Below are positions 1 through 8,049 of a DNA stretch of 64,000 nucleotides, piece after piece. The stretch lies in assembly GCA_964369775.1 (NCBI GenBank), contig CAYJHQ010000011.1, forward strand, positions 1 to 64,000. The letters run 5' to 3'. A model generated the notes under the pieces. That model saw nothing but the letters and a program-made list of their open reading frames with translations. It had not been told where the DNA came from and ran no database searches. The position numbers and the translations under genes are program-made. Within the stretch, counting starts at the first letter, position 1, and each line of letters starts with the position of its first letter. Source of the DNA: CAUPWF01 sp964369775 (lineage in GTDB: Bacteria > Bacillota > Clostridia > Lachnospirales > Lachnospiraceae).

Positions 1-1357
1 CCAATGTCATCATTATCACACACTCAACATGGAATGTTCCTGGAAATTGATCTACTGCCACTGCTTTTTCTACTTTATACCCACATGCTTGTAGCATTTC
101 TAAGTCTCTTGCTAGGCTGGTTGGCTTACAGCTTACGTATATCATTCGTTCTACACCAAAATCAATGATTTTTCTCAATGCTTTTGGATGAATTCCATCT
201 CTTGGTGGATCTACTACGATTATGTCTGGTATTTCATTTAAGTCATCGATTACTTTTAGTACATCTCCCGCATGAAATAAGCAATTCTCTAAATTGTTTA
301 GCTGTGCATTTTCTCGTGCCGCTACAACTGCTTCTTCTACGATTTCTACTCCTACTACCTTTTTTGCTACCGGTGCTAATATCTGCGCTATTGTTCCTGT
401 GCCGCTATATAAATCAAAAATTACTTTTTCTTTTGTTTCCCCTACGTATTCTCTTGTTGTTTCGTACAATACTTCTGCCGCATATGAATTAGTTTGAAAG
501 AATGAGAATGGAGAGATTTTAAATTTCAAACCTAATAATTCTTCGTAAAAGTAATCTTGTCCAAATAAAATTGTTGTTCCTTCATCTTTTACTACATCTG
601 CCAAGCTATCATTAATTGTGTGTAATATCCCTACTATTTTCCCATCTAGCTCTAGATTGATTAATTCATTTTTCCACTCTTCCAACTCGATTTCCATCTG
701 GCTTGTAGTTACTATATCTATTAGGATTTCCCCTGTTTTATGTCCTTCTCTTACTAGTAAATGTCTAAGAACTCCCTCATGTTTCATTTTGTGATAAAAT
801 GATATTTCTCGACTTTTAAAAAATTTCAAGGTTGTGTGTAGTATTTTTCTGTAGCTTTCATCTACAATTTCACACTCTGTCACATTAACAATATCATGAA
901 AACTTCCTCTCTTATGCATTCCTAATGCAAGTGGACCATCCTTAAACTCGTCCCCAAATGAAAACTCCATTTTATTTCGATATCCTTTTGTAACAGGACT
1001 CTTTTTTATTCCTTCAAATGAATATGTTGTTGCTATCGCTTCGTCTAATAATTCTTTTACTTGGTTCATCTTAAGTTCAAGTTGCTTTTCGTAAGGAAGG
1101 TTAAGATAAGTACAGCCTCCACACTCTCCAAAATGTGGACAGGATACATCTATTTCATCTGGCGATTTTTTCACTACCTCTAATAATCTTCCCTCTGCTT
1201 TCCCTTTGCGAATCTTGTTGACTTGGAGTGAGACCACTTGACCTGGGACTACATTTTTTACGATTACATCTTTGTCTTCTCCTTCAATTTCAACTCTTCC
1301 TTTGTTTGGAAAGTCCACTTTTACCACTGTTCCTTCATATATACTTTTTTTCTTCAT
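1..1357 (-). CDS. rlmD: 23S rRNA (uracil-5-)-methyltransferase, RlmD/RlmCD family (3' end cut by window edge)
   Basis: SAM-dependent enzyme that makes 5-methyluridine in 23S rRNA; in Firmicutes one RlmCD enzyme modifies both U747 and U1939. The frame starts at an ATG (1355-1357) and runs off the left edge after about 452 codons. The last codons seen (GTFHVECVIMM) match the family's C-terminus, so only a few residues should be missing. Visible in order: an N-terminal TRAM RNA-binding domain; a [4Fe-4S] cysteine cluster CPHFGECGGC with a later Cys in VNVTECE; the SAM site DLYSGTGTIAQ; VVDPPRDG; and the catalytic loop SCKPTSLARDL. It lies downstream of the small membrane-protein gene on the same strand, separated by a 24-bp palindrome. 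RlmD/RlmCD is the best fit; TrmA is less likely because of the TRAM and Fe-S parts. Confidence 0.93.
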   Translation of the reverse strand, partial: MKKKSIYEGTVVKVDFPNKGRVEIEGEDKDVIVKNVVPGQVVSLQVNKIRKGKAEGRLLEVVKKSPDEIDVSCPHFGECGGCTYLNLPYEKQLELKMNQVKELLDEAIATTYSFEGIKKSPVTKGYRNKMEFSFGDEFKDGPLALGMHKRGSFHDIVNVTECEIVDESYRKILHTTLKFFKSREISFYHKMKHEGVLRHLLVREGHKTGEILIDIVTTSQMEIELEEWKNELINLELDGKIVGILHTINDSLADVVKDEGTTILFGQDYFYEELLGLKFKISPFSFFQTNSYAAEVLYETTREYVGETKEKVIFDLYSGTGTIAQILAPVAKKVVGVEIVEEAVVAARENAQLNNLENCLFHAGDVLKVIDDLNEIPDIIVVDPPRDGIHPKALRKIIDFGVERMIYVSCKPTSLARDLEMLQACGYKVEKAVAVDQFPGTFHVECVIMMTL

Positions 1358-1382
1358 ATTTAAACCTTTCTTACATACTAAA

Positions 1383-1406
1383 GAGGTTGTGATTAATCAC
1401 AACCTC
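1383..1406. terminator. Perfect 24-bp palindrome, probable hairpin terminator or attenuator
   Basis: GAGGTTGTGATT is followed directly by its exact reverse complement. On the minus strand the hairpin lies between the small membrane-protein gene and rlmD and is followed by only a short U-containing stretch (CUUUAG), so it is a weak intrinsic terminator at best. With no loop bases it could equally be a protein-binding dyad in front of rlmD. Confidence 0.5.
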
Positions 1407-1455
1407 AAGATAGTTAACTTTTATTCTTCACAATATCCATATTTAAGAATCTTGA

Positions 1456-1704
1456 TTAGATTTCATCATTCTCATCAAAGAAATTTTCTTCGAAATCTTC
1501 CTCGAAATCTTCTTCAAAATCTTCTAAATAATCTGGAGTAAAATAGTGATAAACAGCATAAGCAATTCCTGCGACTGCTACTACTGCTCCAATTATTGCA
1601 AGTACCCATATTAATGTATTTTTCTTTGATTCGTCATCTTTCTTTTTTAAAATATCTGCAACTTTTGTTGTTGCGAATAAATCTTCTAATTTCTCTCTGC
1701 TCAT
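1456..1704 (-). CDS. Small single-pass membrane protein with acidic repeat tail
   Basis: An 82-residue protein of unknown function. A polar, Lys-rich N-terminus (MSREKLEDLF...KKKDDESKK) is followed by one hydrophobic segment (roughly residues 30-52), then a strongly acidic tail built from the tandem unit EDFE/EDFEE. The frame is open to a GTG at 1711-1713, but that GTG lies inside the ribosome site; the ATG at 1702-1704 follows GAAAGGGTGG at a normal distance and is chosen. The positive-inside rule would put the N-terminus in the cytoplasm and the acidic tail outside, though the short length makes this uncertain. It sits between pcrA and rlmD on the same strand. I do not recognise a named family. 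Confidence 0.75.
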   Translation of the reverse strand: MSREKLEDLFATTKVADILKKKDDESKKNTLIWVLAIIGAVVAVAGIAYAVYHYFTPDYLEDFEEDFEEDFEENFFDENDEI

Positions 1705-1763
1705 TTTAACCACCCTTTCTTGTATACGCTTTGTTAGTATTCCCTTTTTATAAAGAGATTATA

Positions 1764-4001
1764 TCAAATCTTTTCCAATTTTGCAAACAATGCAAACATT
1801 TTCTTTGTTCCTACTGAATTAAATTCAACAGTAACTTCATAATCTCTCCCGCCTTCTACAATGGAAATAACTGTTCCTTGACCAAATTTTTGATGTAATA
1901 CTTCATCACCTACATCGTATCCTGGTCCATTTCCACTGGCTACTTTATATTGTTTCTTTTCTTTTGGCGTGTTATACGAAGAACTAAAAGCTTTTTGTTT
2001 AAATGTCGCTTTTGCTTGTCGGTACTCATCTGATTTTGGTGTTTCCATTTCATTTGATTTGCTAAATGCTCCTGTATTTAATAGATAAACAGGAATTTCT
2101 TGAACGAAACGAGATACTCTATTATATTGCATTTCCCCATGAACCATTCGTCTTCTTGCTGAACTTAGTGTGAGCACTTGTTTTGCTCTCGTTATTCCTA
2201 CATAGCAAAGTCTTCGTTCTTCTTCTAATTCATCTTTATCTCCAGATGAGATTGTCATATAACTTGGAAACATACCATCTTCCATTCCAGATAGGTATAC
2301 ATGCGGAAATTCTAATCCTTTTGCGCTATGCAGTGTCATTAGCACAACATAATTACTGCTTTCATCTACGTTGTCCACCTCTGCAACGAGTGCAACTTCT
2401 TCTAAAAATCCGCTTAGTGTCGCCGGTTCTTCTCCACTTGATTCTTCATACGCTATAACTTTGTTTATCAATTCATTAATATTTTCCATTCTTGCTTCAG
2501 ATTCTTCTTTTCCTTCTTCTTGAAGCATCTCAACGTATCCTGTCATTTCAAGAATTTCATTTACTAAATCTGCTATGCTGCTTGTCTCTTTCTTTGATTT
2601 CAAGTGTTCCATAAGGGCTACAAAGGATTCTAACTTCCCTACGCTTCGCCCTATCCCTGGTATCATATCTACTGTACGAAGTGCCTCGTAAAAATCCACA
2701 CCTCGCATTGTGGCTGACTCTTGTACTCTTGTAACTGATGCTAATCCAATCCCTCTCTTTGGCACATTGATAATTCGTTTTACTGCAAGATCATCATGAC
2801 CGTTATCAATAGTCTTCAGATACGCTAAGATATCTTTGATTTCTTTTCTTGCATAAAAGTTTACACCCCCTATTATCTTATAAGGAATATTTGCAGTTAC
2901 CAGTTTTTCCTCAAATAGACGCGACTGCGCATTTGTCCTATAGAGTATTGCTATATCATTATAATTGATTTGATCTTCTTTTTCCTTCTTTTGTATATCC
3001 CTTATCACAAAATCAGCTTCGTCGTACCCTGTCTCTAATTGCTTGAATTCAATTTTTTCTCCATCACCATTTTCTGTCCATAATCTCTTATCTTTTCTCC
3101 CAGTATTATTAGCAATGACTGCATTGGCAGCATTTAAGATATTAGATGTCGATCTATAGTTTTGCTCTAATTTAATCACTTTTGCATCATCAAATTCTTT
3201 TTCAAAATTCAAAATATTGTAGATATTCGCCCCTCTAAACTTATATATTGATTGATCGTCGTCTCCAACTACACATAAGTTTCGACTTTTTTGTGCTAAT
3301 AAACTAATCAGCTTATACTGAACTGTGTTCGTATCCTGGTATTCATCTACCATTATGTATTGAAATCTATCTTGATAGTATTCTAAAATATCTGAGTTAC
3401 TCTGGAATAATCTCACTGTCTTTAAAAGCAAATCATCAAAATCAAGTGCATTGTTCTCTCTCAATTGCTTTTCATACTCTTTATATACCTGTGCAATTTT
3501 CTTCTTTTGAAAGTCAGCCATTGCCTTTAGCTCAAACTCTTCTGGGGAAATTAATTCATTTTTCGCACTTGATATCATCCCTAATAATGTGCGTTCTTTA
3601 TAGACTTTCGTATCTATCTGTAATAATTTGCATACATCTTTGATAATCGACTTTTGATCGTCTGTATCATAAATAGTAAAACTCGTATCGTAGCCTAACT
3701 GGTCAATATGTCGCCTTAAGATTCGTACACACATGGAGTGAAATGTACTAACCCATATGCTCTCTGACCCAAACCCTACTAAATCATCTACCCTCTCTCG
3801 CATCTCACCTGCTGCTTTATTTGTAAATGTAATGGCTAGAATGTTCCACGGATTCACCCTTTGCTCTTCTATCAAATATGCAATCCTATGTGTCAATACC
3901 CTTGTCTTTCCAGAACCTGCTCCTGCTAGTATCAAAAGTGGTCCTTGCGTTTGGTACACTGCTTCTTTTTGCTCTTTATTTAAACTATCGTAAATTGTCA
4001 T
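1764..4001 (-). CDS. pcrA: ATP-dependent DNA helicase PcrA (UvrD/Rep, superfamily 1A)
   Basis: A 3'-5' DNA helicase that removes RecA and RNA polymerase from DNA and acts in repair and rolling-circle replication. SF1 motifs are clear: Walker A AGAGSGKT near the N-terminus, ITFTNKAAGEMRERV (Ia), DFDDLL, VDEYQDTN (II), VGDDDQSIYKFRGA (III), LEQNYRST (IV), TLHSAKGLEFPHV (V) and YVGITRAK (VI). The last 60 residues form a basic tail with a Tudor-like VGDEVLHQKFGQGTV segment, typical of PcrA as opposed to Rep. The frame is open upstream to a TTG at 4038-4040, but family members begin at the ATG used here (MTIYDSLNKEQ, 745 residues). The best Shine-Dalgarno (GGAAGGAG) is further upstream, just before a two-codon frame; see findings. 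yerC lies nearby, as in Bacillus. Confidence 0.95.
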   Translation of the reverse strand: MTIYDSLNKEQKEAVYQTQGPLLILAGAGSGKTRVLTHRIAYLIEEQRVNPWNILAITFTNKAAGEMRERVDDLVGFGSESIWVSTFHSMCVRILRRHIDQLGYDTSFTIYDTDDQKSIIKDVCKLLQIDTKVYKERTLLGMISSAKNELISPEEFELKAMADFQKKKIAQVYKEYEKQLRENNALDFDDLLLKTVRLFQSNSDILEYYQDRFQYIMVDEYQDTNTVQYKLISLLAQKSRNLCVVGDDDQSIYKFRGANIYNILNFEKEFDDAKVIKLEQNYRSTSNILNAANAVIANNTGRKDKRLWTENGDGEKIEFKQLETGYDEADFVIRDIQKKEKEDQINYNDIAILYRTNAQSRLFEEKLVTANIPYKIIGGVNFYARKEIKDILAYLKTIDNGHDDLAVKRIINVPKRGIGLASVTRVQESATMRGVDFYEALRTVDMIPGIGRSVGKLESFVALMEHLKSKKETSSIADLVNEILEMTGYVEMLQEEGKEESEARMENINELINKVIAYEESSGEEPATLSGFLEEVALVAEVDNVDESSNYVVLMTLHSAKGLEFPHVYLSGMEDGMFPSYMTISSGDKDELEEERRLCYVGITRAKQVLTLSSARRRMVHGEMQYNRVSRFVQEIPVYLLNTGAFSKSNEMETPKSDEYRQAKATFKQKAFSSSYNTPKEKKQYKVASGNGPGYDVGDEVLHQKFGQGTVISIVEGGRDYEVTVEFNSVGTKKMFALFAKLEKI

Positions 4002-4157
4002 TCTTATCTCTATGCATTCACTGCATAAACTCCTTCCCAATTCCTTCTCAGATGAGAGTGTCTTAGTGTTATTCGTGATAGTTATTATATAGTATTTTCA
4101 CCCAATTGTCACTAGACAATTGAAACAAATGTTCGAATAAGAAATCTTCTGATTCAC

Positions 4158-4186
4158 TTTACAATCCTTTCTAAAAAATATATAAT
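4158..4186 (+). promoter_or_regulatory. Sigma-A promoter for the DUF1836 gene
   Basis: TTTACA (4158-4163), 17-bp spacer, TATAAT (4181-4186). Transcription should begin around 4192-4194, leaving a leader of only about 12 nt, so the ribosome site (GAGGTG) is at the very 5' end of the message. Confidence 0.8.
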
Positions 4187-4204
4187 AGGCTCGAGGTGAA
4201 AAAA

Positions 4205-4819
4205 ATGACAATAGATAAAAACGATTTGCTTGAAAGCATAATGAAAAATATTCATAATATAGATTATGTCCATTCCAAGGAAATTCCTAATATTCCGCTT
4301 TATATGGATCAGGTAACCACATTTATGGACACTCAACTATCGTCTGGAAAGAGATATGAAGATGATAAAATTTTAACTAAGACTATGATTAATAATTATG
4401 CTAAAAACAACCTATTACCTCCGCCTGATAAAAAGCGTTATAATCAGAATCACATCATCACACTTTCTTTTATATACTATCTAAAAAATATTTTATCGAT
4501 TAAAGACATACAGACATTGATGGATCCATTGACTGAGAAATATTTCAATTCTTCATCTATGGATTTGACAGATGTGTATGAACAACTGATTGAAATGGAA
4601 AAAAACAAACTTTCTGATATGGAAAAAGATATTGAAAATTCTTATAAAACTTCTAAAGAGATGTTCTTAGATGCATCTGATAAAGACCAAGAATTTTTGC
4701 AATTATTCTCTTTTATCTGTTCTCTTTGCTTTGATATCTATCTCAAGAAACAGATTGTTGAATCGCTTATCGATTCTATAAGCACTGACCCAAAGCAGAA
4801 AAACAGCAAAAAAAAATAG
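4205..4819 (+). CDS. DUF1836 domain protein, MerR-like helix-turn-helix
   Basis: About 204 residues. The middle (LTKTMINNYAKNNLLPPPDKKRYNQNHIITLSFI) has the pattern of the DUF1836 family, whose fold resembles the MerR DNA-binding head: helix-turn-helix, then a wing with the LLPPP-x-K-x-x-Y strand. The C-terminal half is helical and acidic with no recognisable effector domain. GTG at 4196 is in frame but part of the ribosome site GAGGTG; the ATG at 4205 is preferred. Its promoter is near-consensus and its leader very short. It is divergent from pcrA and convergent with yerC, with which it shares a 17-bp-stem terminator. A DNA-binding role is a family inference; its target is unknown. Confidence 0.8.
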   Translation: MTIDKNDLLESIMKNIHNIDYVHSKEIPNIPLYMDQVTTFMDTQLSSGKRYEDDKILTKTMINNYAKNNLLPPPDKKRYNQNHIITLSFIYYLKNILSIKDIQTLMDPLTEKYFNSSSMDLTDVYEQLIEMEKNKLSDMEKDIENSYKTSKEMFLDASDKDQEFLQLFSFICSLCFDIYLKKQIVESLIDSISTDPKQKNSKKK

Positions 4820-4857
4820 TGCTATTTGGCATTTCAGTTCGCCAAATAGCACTATTT
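4807..4857. terminator. Bidirectional intrinsic terminator between DUF1836 gene and yerC
   Basis: A perfect 17-bp inverted repeat (arms 4814-4830 and 4841-4857) with a 10-nt loop. The plus-strand A-run at 4807-4816 becomes a U-run for minus-strand transcripts, so termination of yerC should be strong. The plus direction is followed by a weaker U-rich tail. The DUF1836 stop codon (4817-4819) is inside the left arm. Confidence 0.88.
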
Positions 4858-4865
4858 CTATCATT

Positions 4866-5159
4866 CTATTTTTCTTTATTTATTCTTGAAAACACCATAT
4901 CATAACCATCATTTCCATAGTTCAATGATCTGTTCACCCTACTTATTGTAGCTGTTGAAGCCCCTGTTTTTTCTGCTATTTCAAGATATGTTCTGTTCTC
5001 TCTCAACATCTTTGCTACTTCAAAACGCTGTGATAGAGATAACAGTTCGTTAACTGTACATATATCTTCAAAAAAAGTATAACACTCTTCTTTTGACTCT
5101 AAGCTCATGATTGCATCCAATAAATAATCCACTGCTTCTGTTCTTATTGTTTTGCCCAT
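4866..5159 (-). CDS. yerC: YerC/YecD family TrpR-related regulator
   Basis: A 97-residue protein of the TrpR-like superfamily. The N-terminal helices (TEAVDYLLDAIMSLESKEEC) are followed by a helix-turn-helix LEIAEKTGASTATISRVNRSL, the DNA-reading part in TrpR relatives. The start is the ATG at 5157-5159, preceded by AAAGGAG at 7 nt; the longer frame lacks a ribosome site. In Bacillus and many Clostridia yerC sits by pcrB-pcrA-ligA, and here it is 0.9 kb from pcrA, which supports the name. A weak promoter (TAGACT, 17 bp, TAAAAT) can be read upstream. It is not expected to bind tryptophan; the regulon is unknown. Confidence 0.88.
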   Translation of the reverse strand: MGKTIRTEAVDYLLDAIMSLESKEECYTFFEDICTVNELLSLSQRFEVAKMLRENRTYLEIAEKTGASTATISRVNRSLNYGNDGYDMVFSRINKEK

Positions 5160-5244
5160 TTTATTATCTCCTTTATGAACCGTAATTAACACGTCTCGAT
5201 TTTACCACACTAAACTCTTAAAGTCTATAGATTCCGAAAAATTC

Positions 5245-5973
5245 TTACGCTTTATTATATTTTAAATATGCTAATAACGAATCAAAAGAGCGGTTCACAA
5301 CTAACTCCTCTGGGAAATTGCATTCCTCTAACAACTCTTCGACATACTTAAAATTTCCAACATCTATATCTATGTGCGCATCACTCCCAAGGCTAATCGA
5401 GACTTTGTGCTTCTTACATATTTCTAAATATTTTAATTGATTTTCCCTTGCCCCTTCTCGAAAAGAGTGTGGAGATAAGGATGAATTGTTCACTTCAATA
5501 ATTTTCCCAAATTCTTTTGCCGCCAAAACCAAAGTCTCATAATCTAGGGGAAGTCTTGCATCATCTGGGTGTCCTATAATGTTAACATATGGCTTTTTCA
5601 TAGCATTTACATACGCATTGGTATTACTTACAATTCCTTTTGATTGTCCATAACACTCTTTTGGTACATGGATACTTGCAATCACAATGTCTAAGTTATC
5701 ACATAACTCATCAGCCAAATCGACTTCTCCTTCTTCGTTTAAAATATTTAACTCTACTCCATATAATAGTTTGACACCTTCCATCTCTCTTGGCAATACC
5801 TTAAAGTTCATAAAGTAATATGCTCCAGTTGTTCCCGGCATCTTAGGTGCATGCTCTGTAAGGGAAATAACTTCCATTCCTTTTTTCCCTGCCTCTCTTG
5901 CCATCTCTCTTATAGAACTATAGGCATGTCCACTTACGATTGTGTGTGCATGTGTGTCTATTTTATATTTCAT
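5245..5973 (-). CDS. PHP-domain phosphatase, YcdX-like
   Basis: A 242-residue metal-dependent phosphoesterase of the polymerase/histidinol-phosphatase (PHP) fold, YcdX branch. Metal ligands appear in order: DTHAHT with a following GHAYS, TEHAP, the Glu in YGVELN, IASIHVP, IIGHPDDAR, EVNNSS and the terminal SDAH. These are the nine-ligand positions of trinuclear PHP enzymes. The length matches the family (about 240). The true substrate is not settled for most YcdX proteins; histidinol phosphate is possible, but no his genes are adjacent (a hisC-type gene lies far away at 54.3 kb). A TATAAT-like -10 is visible at 6006-6011 on its strand, with a poor -35. Confidence 0.88.
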   Translation of the reverse strand: MKYKIDTHAHTIVSGHAYSSIREMAREAGKKGMEVISLTEHAPKMPGTTGAYYFMNFKVLPREMEGVKLLYGVELNILNEEGEVDLADELCDNLDIVIASIHVPKECYGQSKGIVSNTNAYVNAMKKPYVNIIGHPDDARLPLDYETLVLAAKEFGKIIEVNNSSLSPHSFREGARENQLKYLEICKKHKVSISLGSDAHIDIDVGNFKYVEELLEECNFPEELVVNRSFDSLLAYLKYNKA

Positions 5974-6059
5974 AAACTACCTCTTTCAAGTGATTTTGTC
6001 TTTAGATTATAGCATTTTCTAGTTATCCATTCCAGTCCAACTTTCATACGTCACTTCTA

Positions 6060-6088
6060 TTTACAATCCCTTCCCTCTCATTTATAAT
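6060..6088 (+). promoter_or_regulatory. Sigma-A promoter for the C39-like hydrolase gene
   Basis: TTTACA (6060-6065), 17-bp spacer, TATAAT (6083-6088), about 30 nt ahead of the AAGGAG ribosome site. Confidence 0.75.
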
Positions 6089-6124
6089 ATAAAGAGAATA
6101 AATTCCTAGTTTAAGGAGTAGTCT

Positions 6125-6931
6125 ATGTGTAAAAAAAATATTTGTCCTAAGATAAAAAGTAATGGTACGATTTCATATGGTGGAAATCAATCTTGGTTTC
6201 CACGAAATTCTGCCTACAAAGGCGGTTGCGGCCCAGTTAGCGGTGCTAATGTATTGGCTTCTCTTGCGTATCAATATCCCCATATAAATAGAGCTCTTTC
6301 TCTCCCTTTTAAAAATGATAATACTCTTATTCAATCTGATTACTTTGTCATAATGGAAGAGTTATACCGAAAAATGCTCGTAGTGGAAATCCCAGTGCTT
6401 AATAAAATCTACGATAACTTATCTAGACGAGATAAGATCTTTTCAAAGCTTCCAATTAACCTCGGTATCGGCACTTGTCGATTTACAGCTGGCCTTTTGC
6501 GATATGGACTTGAAAAAAAAATTTTTTTGAAGCACTTCTCTCTTTCCACTATGTTTTGTAGCTATGAAAAGGGATTAAATTTTATACGCTTTGCTTTAGA
6601 AAAGAACTTGCCTATCTCGCTGCTTACAACAAATAGTAGCTATTCATTCACATTATATGATACTGAAACCCTTGATAATGGCTCTTCCCGAAAGATGCAT
6701 AAACATTTTGTAACTATCACGGGTATCGTTGAGCCGACAGATTGTACATCGCCTGAACTGATTATCTCCACTTGGGGGAAGCCTGGTCGGATTTCTTATG
6801 ATATCTTATATCATTCTTGGCAGAGTCCTTTATCATTTGGATCTGCAATGATATTTTTCACACCTACAAAACAAAAAAGTACTACTTATCTTTCTCTTTT
6901 GAAATCCTTCACAATATTGCTAAGTATATAA
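6125..6931 (+). CDS. Predicted papain-like (C39-type) cysteine hydrolase, uncharacterised
   Basis: A 268-residue protein not recognised by name. The N-terminal GGCGPVSGAN motif (Cys35) has the look of the nucleophile loop of C39-like/papain-fold peptidases (G-C-G-P-[TV]-[SA]). A later HFVTITGI (His194) followed by a strand ending ISTWGK resembles the His strand and the third-residue loop of such enzymes. There is no signal peptide or membrane segment, so it should be cytoplasmic. ATG at 6125 follows AAGGAG at 6 nt, and the promoter is good. A strong terminator separates it from the binding lipoprotein downstream, so they are neighbours but not clearly one operon. The function could be peptidase, transglutaminase-like or non-catalytic. 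Confidence 0.65.
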   Translation: MCKKNICPKIKSNGTISYGGNQSWFPRNSAYKGGCGPVSGANVLASLAYQYPHINRALSLPFKNDNTLIQSDYFVIMEELYRKMLVVEIPVLNKIYDNLSRRDKIFSKLPINLGIGTCRFTAGLLRYGLEKKIFLKHFSLSTMFCSYEKGLNFIRFALEKNLPISLLTTNSSYSFTLYDTETLDNGSSRKMHKHFVTITGIVEPTDCTSPELIISTWGKPGRISYDILYHSWQSPLSFGSAMIFFTPTKQKSTTYLSLLKSFTILLSI

Positions 6932-6948
6932 CTACATATTCTTTTCGT

Positions 6949-6982
6949 TATAAGTGCCATATTTTTTATGGCACTTATTTCA
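6949..6982 (+). terminator. Intrinsic terminator after the C39-like gene
   Basis: ATAAGTGCCATA (6950-6961) pairs with TATGGCACTTAT (6967-6978) around a five-T loop, followed by TTC. The stem is stable but the 3' U-run short. Confidence 0.75.
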
Positions 6983-7023
6983 TCTTGACATATACTATAA
7001 CATAATCTATCTGGAGGTATGTT

Positions 7024-8049
7024 ATGAAAAGAAGTCGTTTAGGTCTCATCCTTTCATTTATCTGCATCTTAGCTTTACTTTGCAGTTGTTCCTCTACTCC
7101 TGAAAAGAAAACTGATGACGCCACAAAAGATACATCTACTAAAGTTGTGTTAAATGAAGTAGCACACTCCATTTTTTATGCTCCAATGTATGTAGCAATT
7201 GAAAAGGATTACTTTGAAGACGAAGGTATTGAATTAGAACTAGTGACAGGGTTTGGTGCTGATAAAACTATGACTGCATTATTATCCCAAGAAGCTGATA
7301 TCGGATTTATGGGACCTGAATCTACAATTTATACTTATCAAGAGGGCTCTACAGATGACGTGATTAATTTTGCACAATTAACTCAGAGAGCCGGAAACTT
7401 TTTGGTGAGTAGAGAGAAAATTGATAATTTTAGTTGGGATATGTTAAAAGAAAAAACCGTTATCGGTGGGCGAACAGGCGGAATGCCTCAAATGGTGTTT
7501 GAGTATATTCTAAAAGAAAAGGGAATAGACCCTTCTAGTGATTTAACGATTGAACAAAACATTGACTTTGCGTCAACTTCTGCTGCATTTACGGGCGGAA
7601 TTGGCGACTTTACTGTCGAATTCGAACCCTCTGCGACCAAGCTAGAACAAGAAGGCGCCGGTTATGTTGTATCTTCGCTTGGTATAGAAAGCGGTTATGT
7701 TCCATATACCGCTTTTTGTGCACAGAATAGCTATATCGAAGAAAACCCGGAAATCATTCAAGGATTTACGGATGCTATTCAAAAGGGGTTGGATTTTTGC
7801 ATAGATAGCACTCCAGAGGAGATTGCAAGCGTTATTCAACCGCAATTTTCAGATACAGATTTAGAAACTCTAACACTTATTGTTGAGCGTTATTATGAGC
7901 AAGATACTTGGAAGACTGACTTAGTCTTCTCTGAAGAATCTTTTGATTTACTTCAAGATATACTAGAATCTGCAGGCGAGTTAAATGAACGTGTTGATTA
8001 TCAGGATTTAGTCACTACTGATTTTGCTATTGAAGCAACTACAAAGTAG
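7024..8049 (+). CDS. Orphan ABC-transporter substrate-binding lipoprotein, NMT1/THI5/SsuA-like
   Basis: A 341-residue exported lipoprotein. A signal peptide (KR-rich start, hydrophobic core) ends at the lipobox LCSC around residue 23. The mature part has the SsuA/ThiY/TauA-type periplasmic-binding fold: FYAPMYVAIEKDYFEDEGIE, then ADIGFMGPEST, then a second lobe with FTGGIGDFTVEFEP. Family members bind sulfonates, pyrimidine (thiamin) precursors, nitrate or similar small polar molecules; the ligand cannot be told here. No permease or ATPase gene is adjacent, which is unusual. ATG at 7024 follows GGAGG. It converges on aroD and the two coding regions overlap by 11 bp. Confidence 0.88.
   Translation: MKRSRLGLILSFICILALLCSCSSTPEKKTDDATKDTSTKVVLNEVAHSIFYAPMYVAIEKDYFEDEGIELELVTGFGADKTMTALLSQEADIGFMGPESTIYTYQEGSTDDVINFAQLTQRAGNFLVSREKIDNFSWDMLKEKTVIGGRTGGMPQMVFEYILKEKGIDPSSDLTIEQNIDFASTSAAFTGGIGDFTVEFEPSATKLEQEGAGYVVSSLGIESGYVPYTAFCAQNSYIEENPEIIQGFTDAIQKGLDFCIDSTPEEIASVIQPQFSDTDLETLTLIVERYYEQDTWKTDLVFSEESFDLLQDILESAGELNERVDYQDLVTTDFAIEATTK

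Noticed and set aside
178..497. Two plus-strand frames at the left edge
   Set aside because: Antisense of rlmD, which is clear by its SAM and catalytic motifs and simply runs off the edge. The lack of a complete minus-strand frame is an edge effect, not a frameshift.
6985..7010. Promoter for the binding lipoprotein using TTGACA at 6985
   Set aside because: A perfect -35, but no -10 at 16-18 bp; the candidates (TATACT, CATAAT) are 0 and 10 bp away. Left unassigned.
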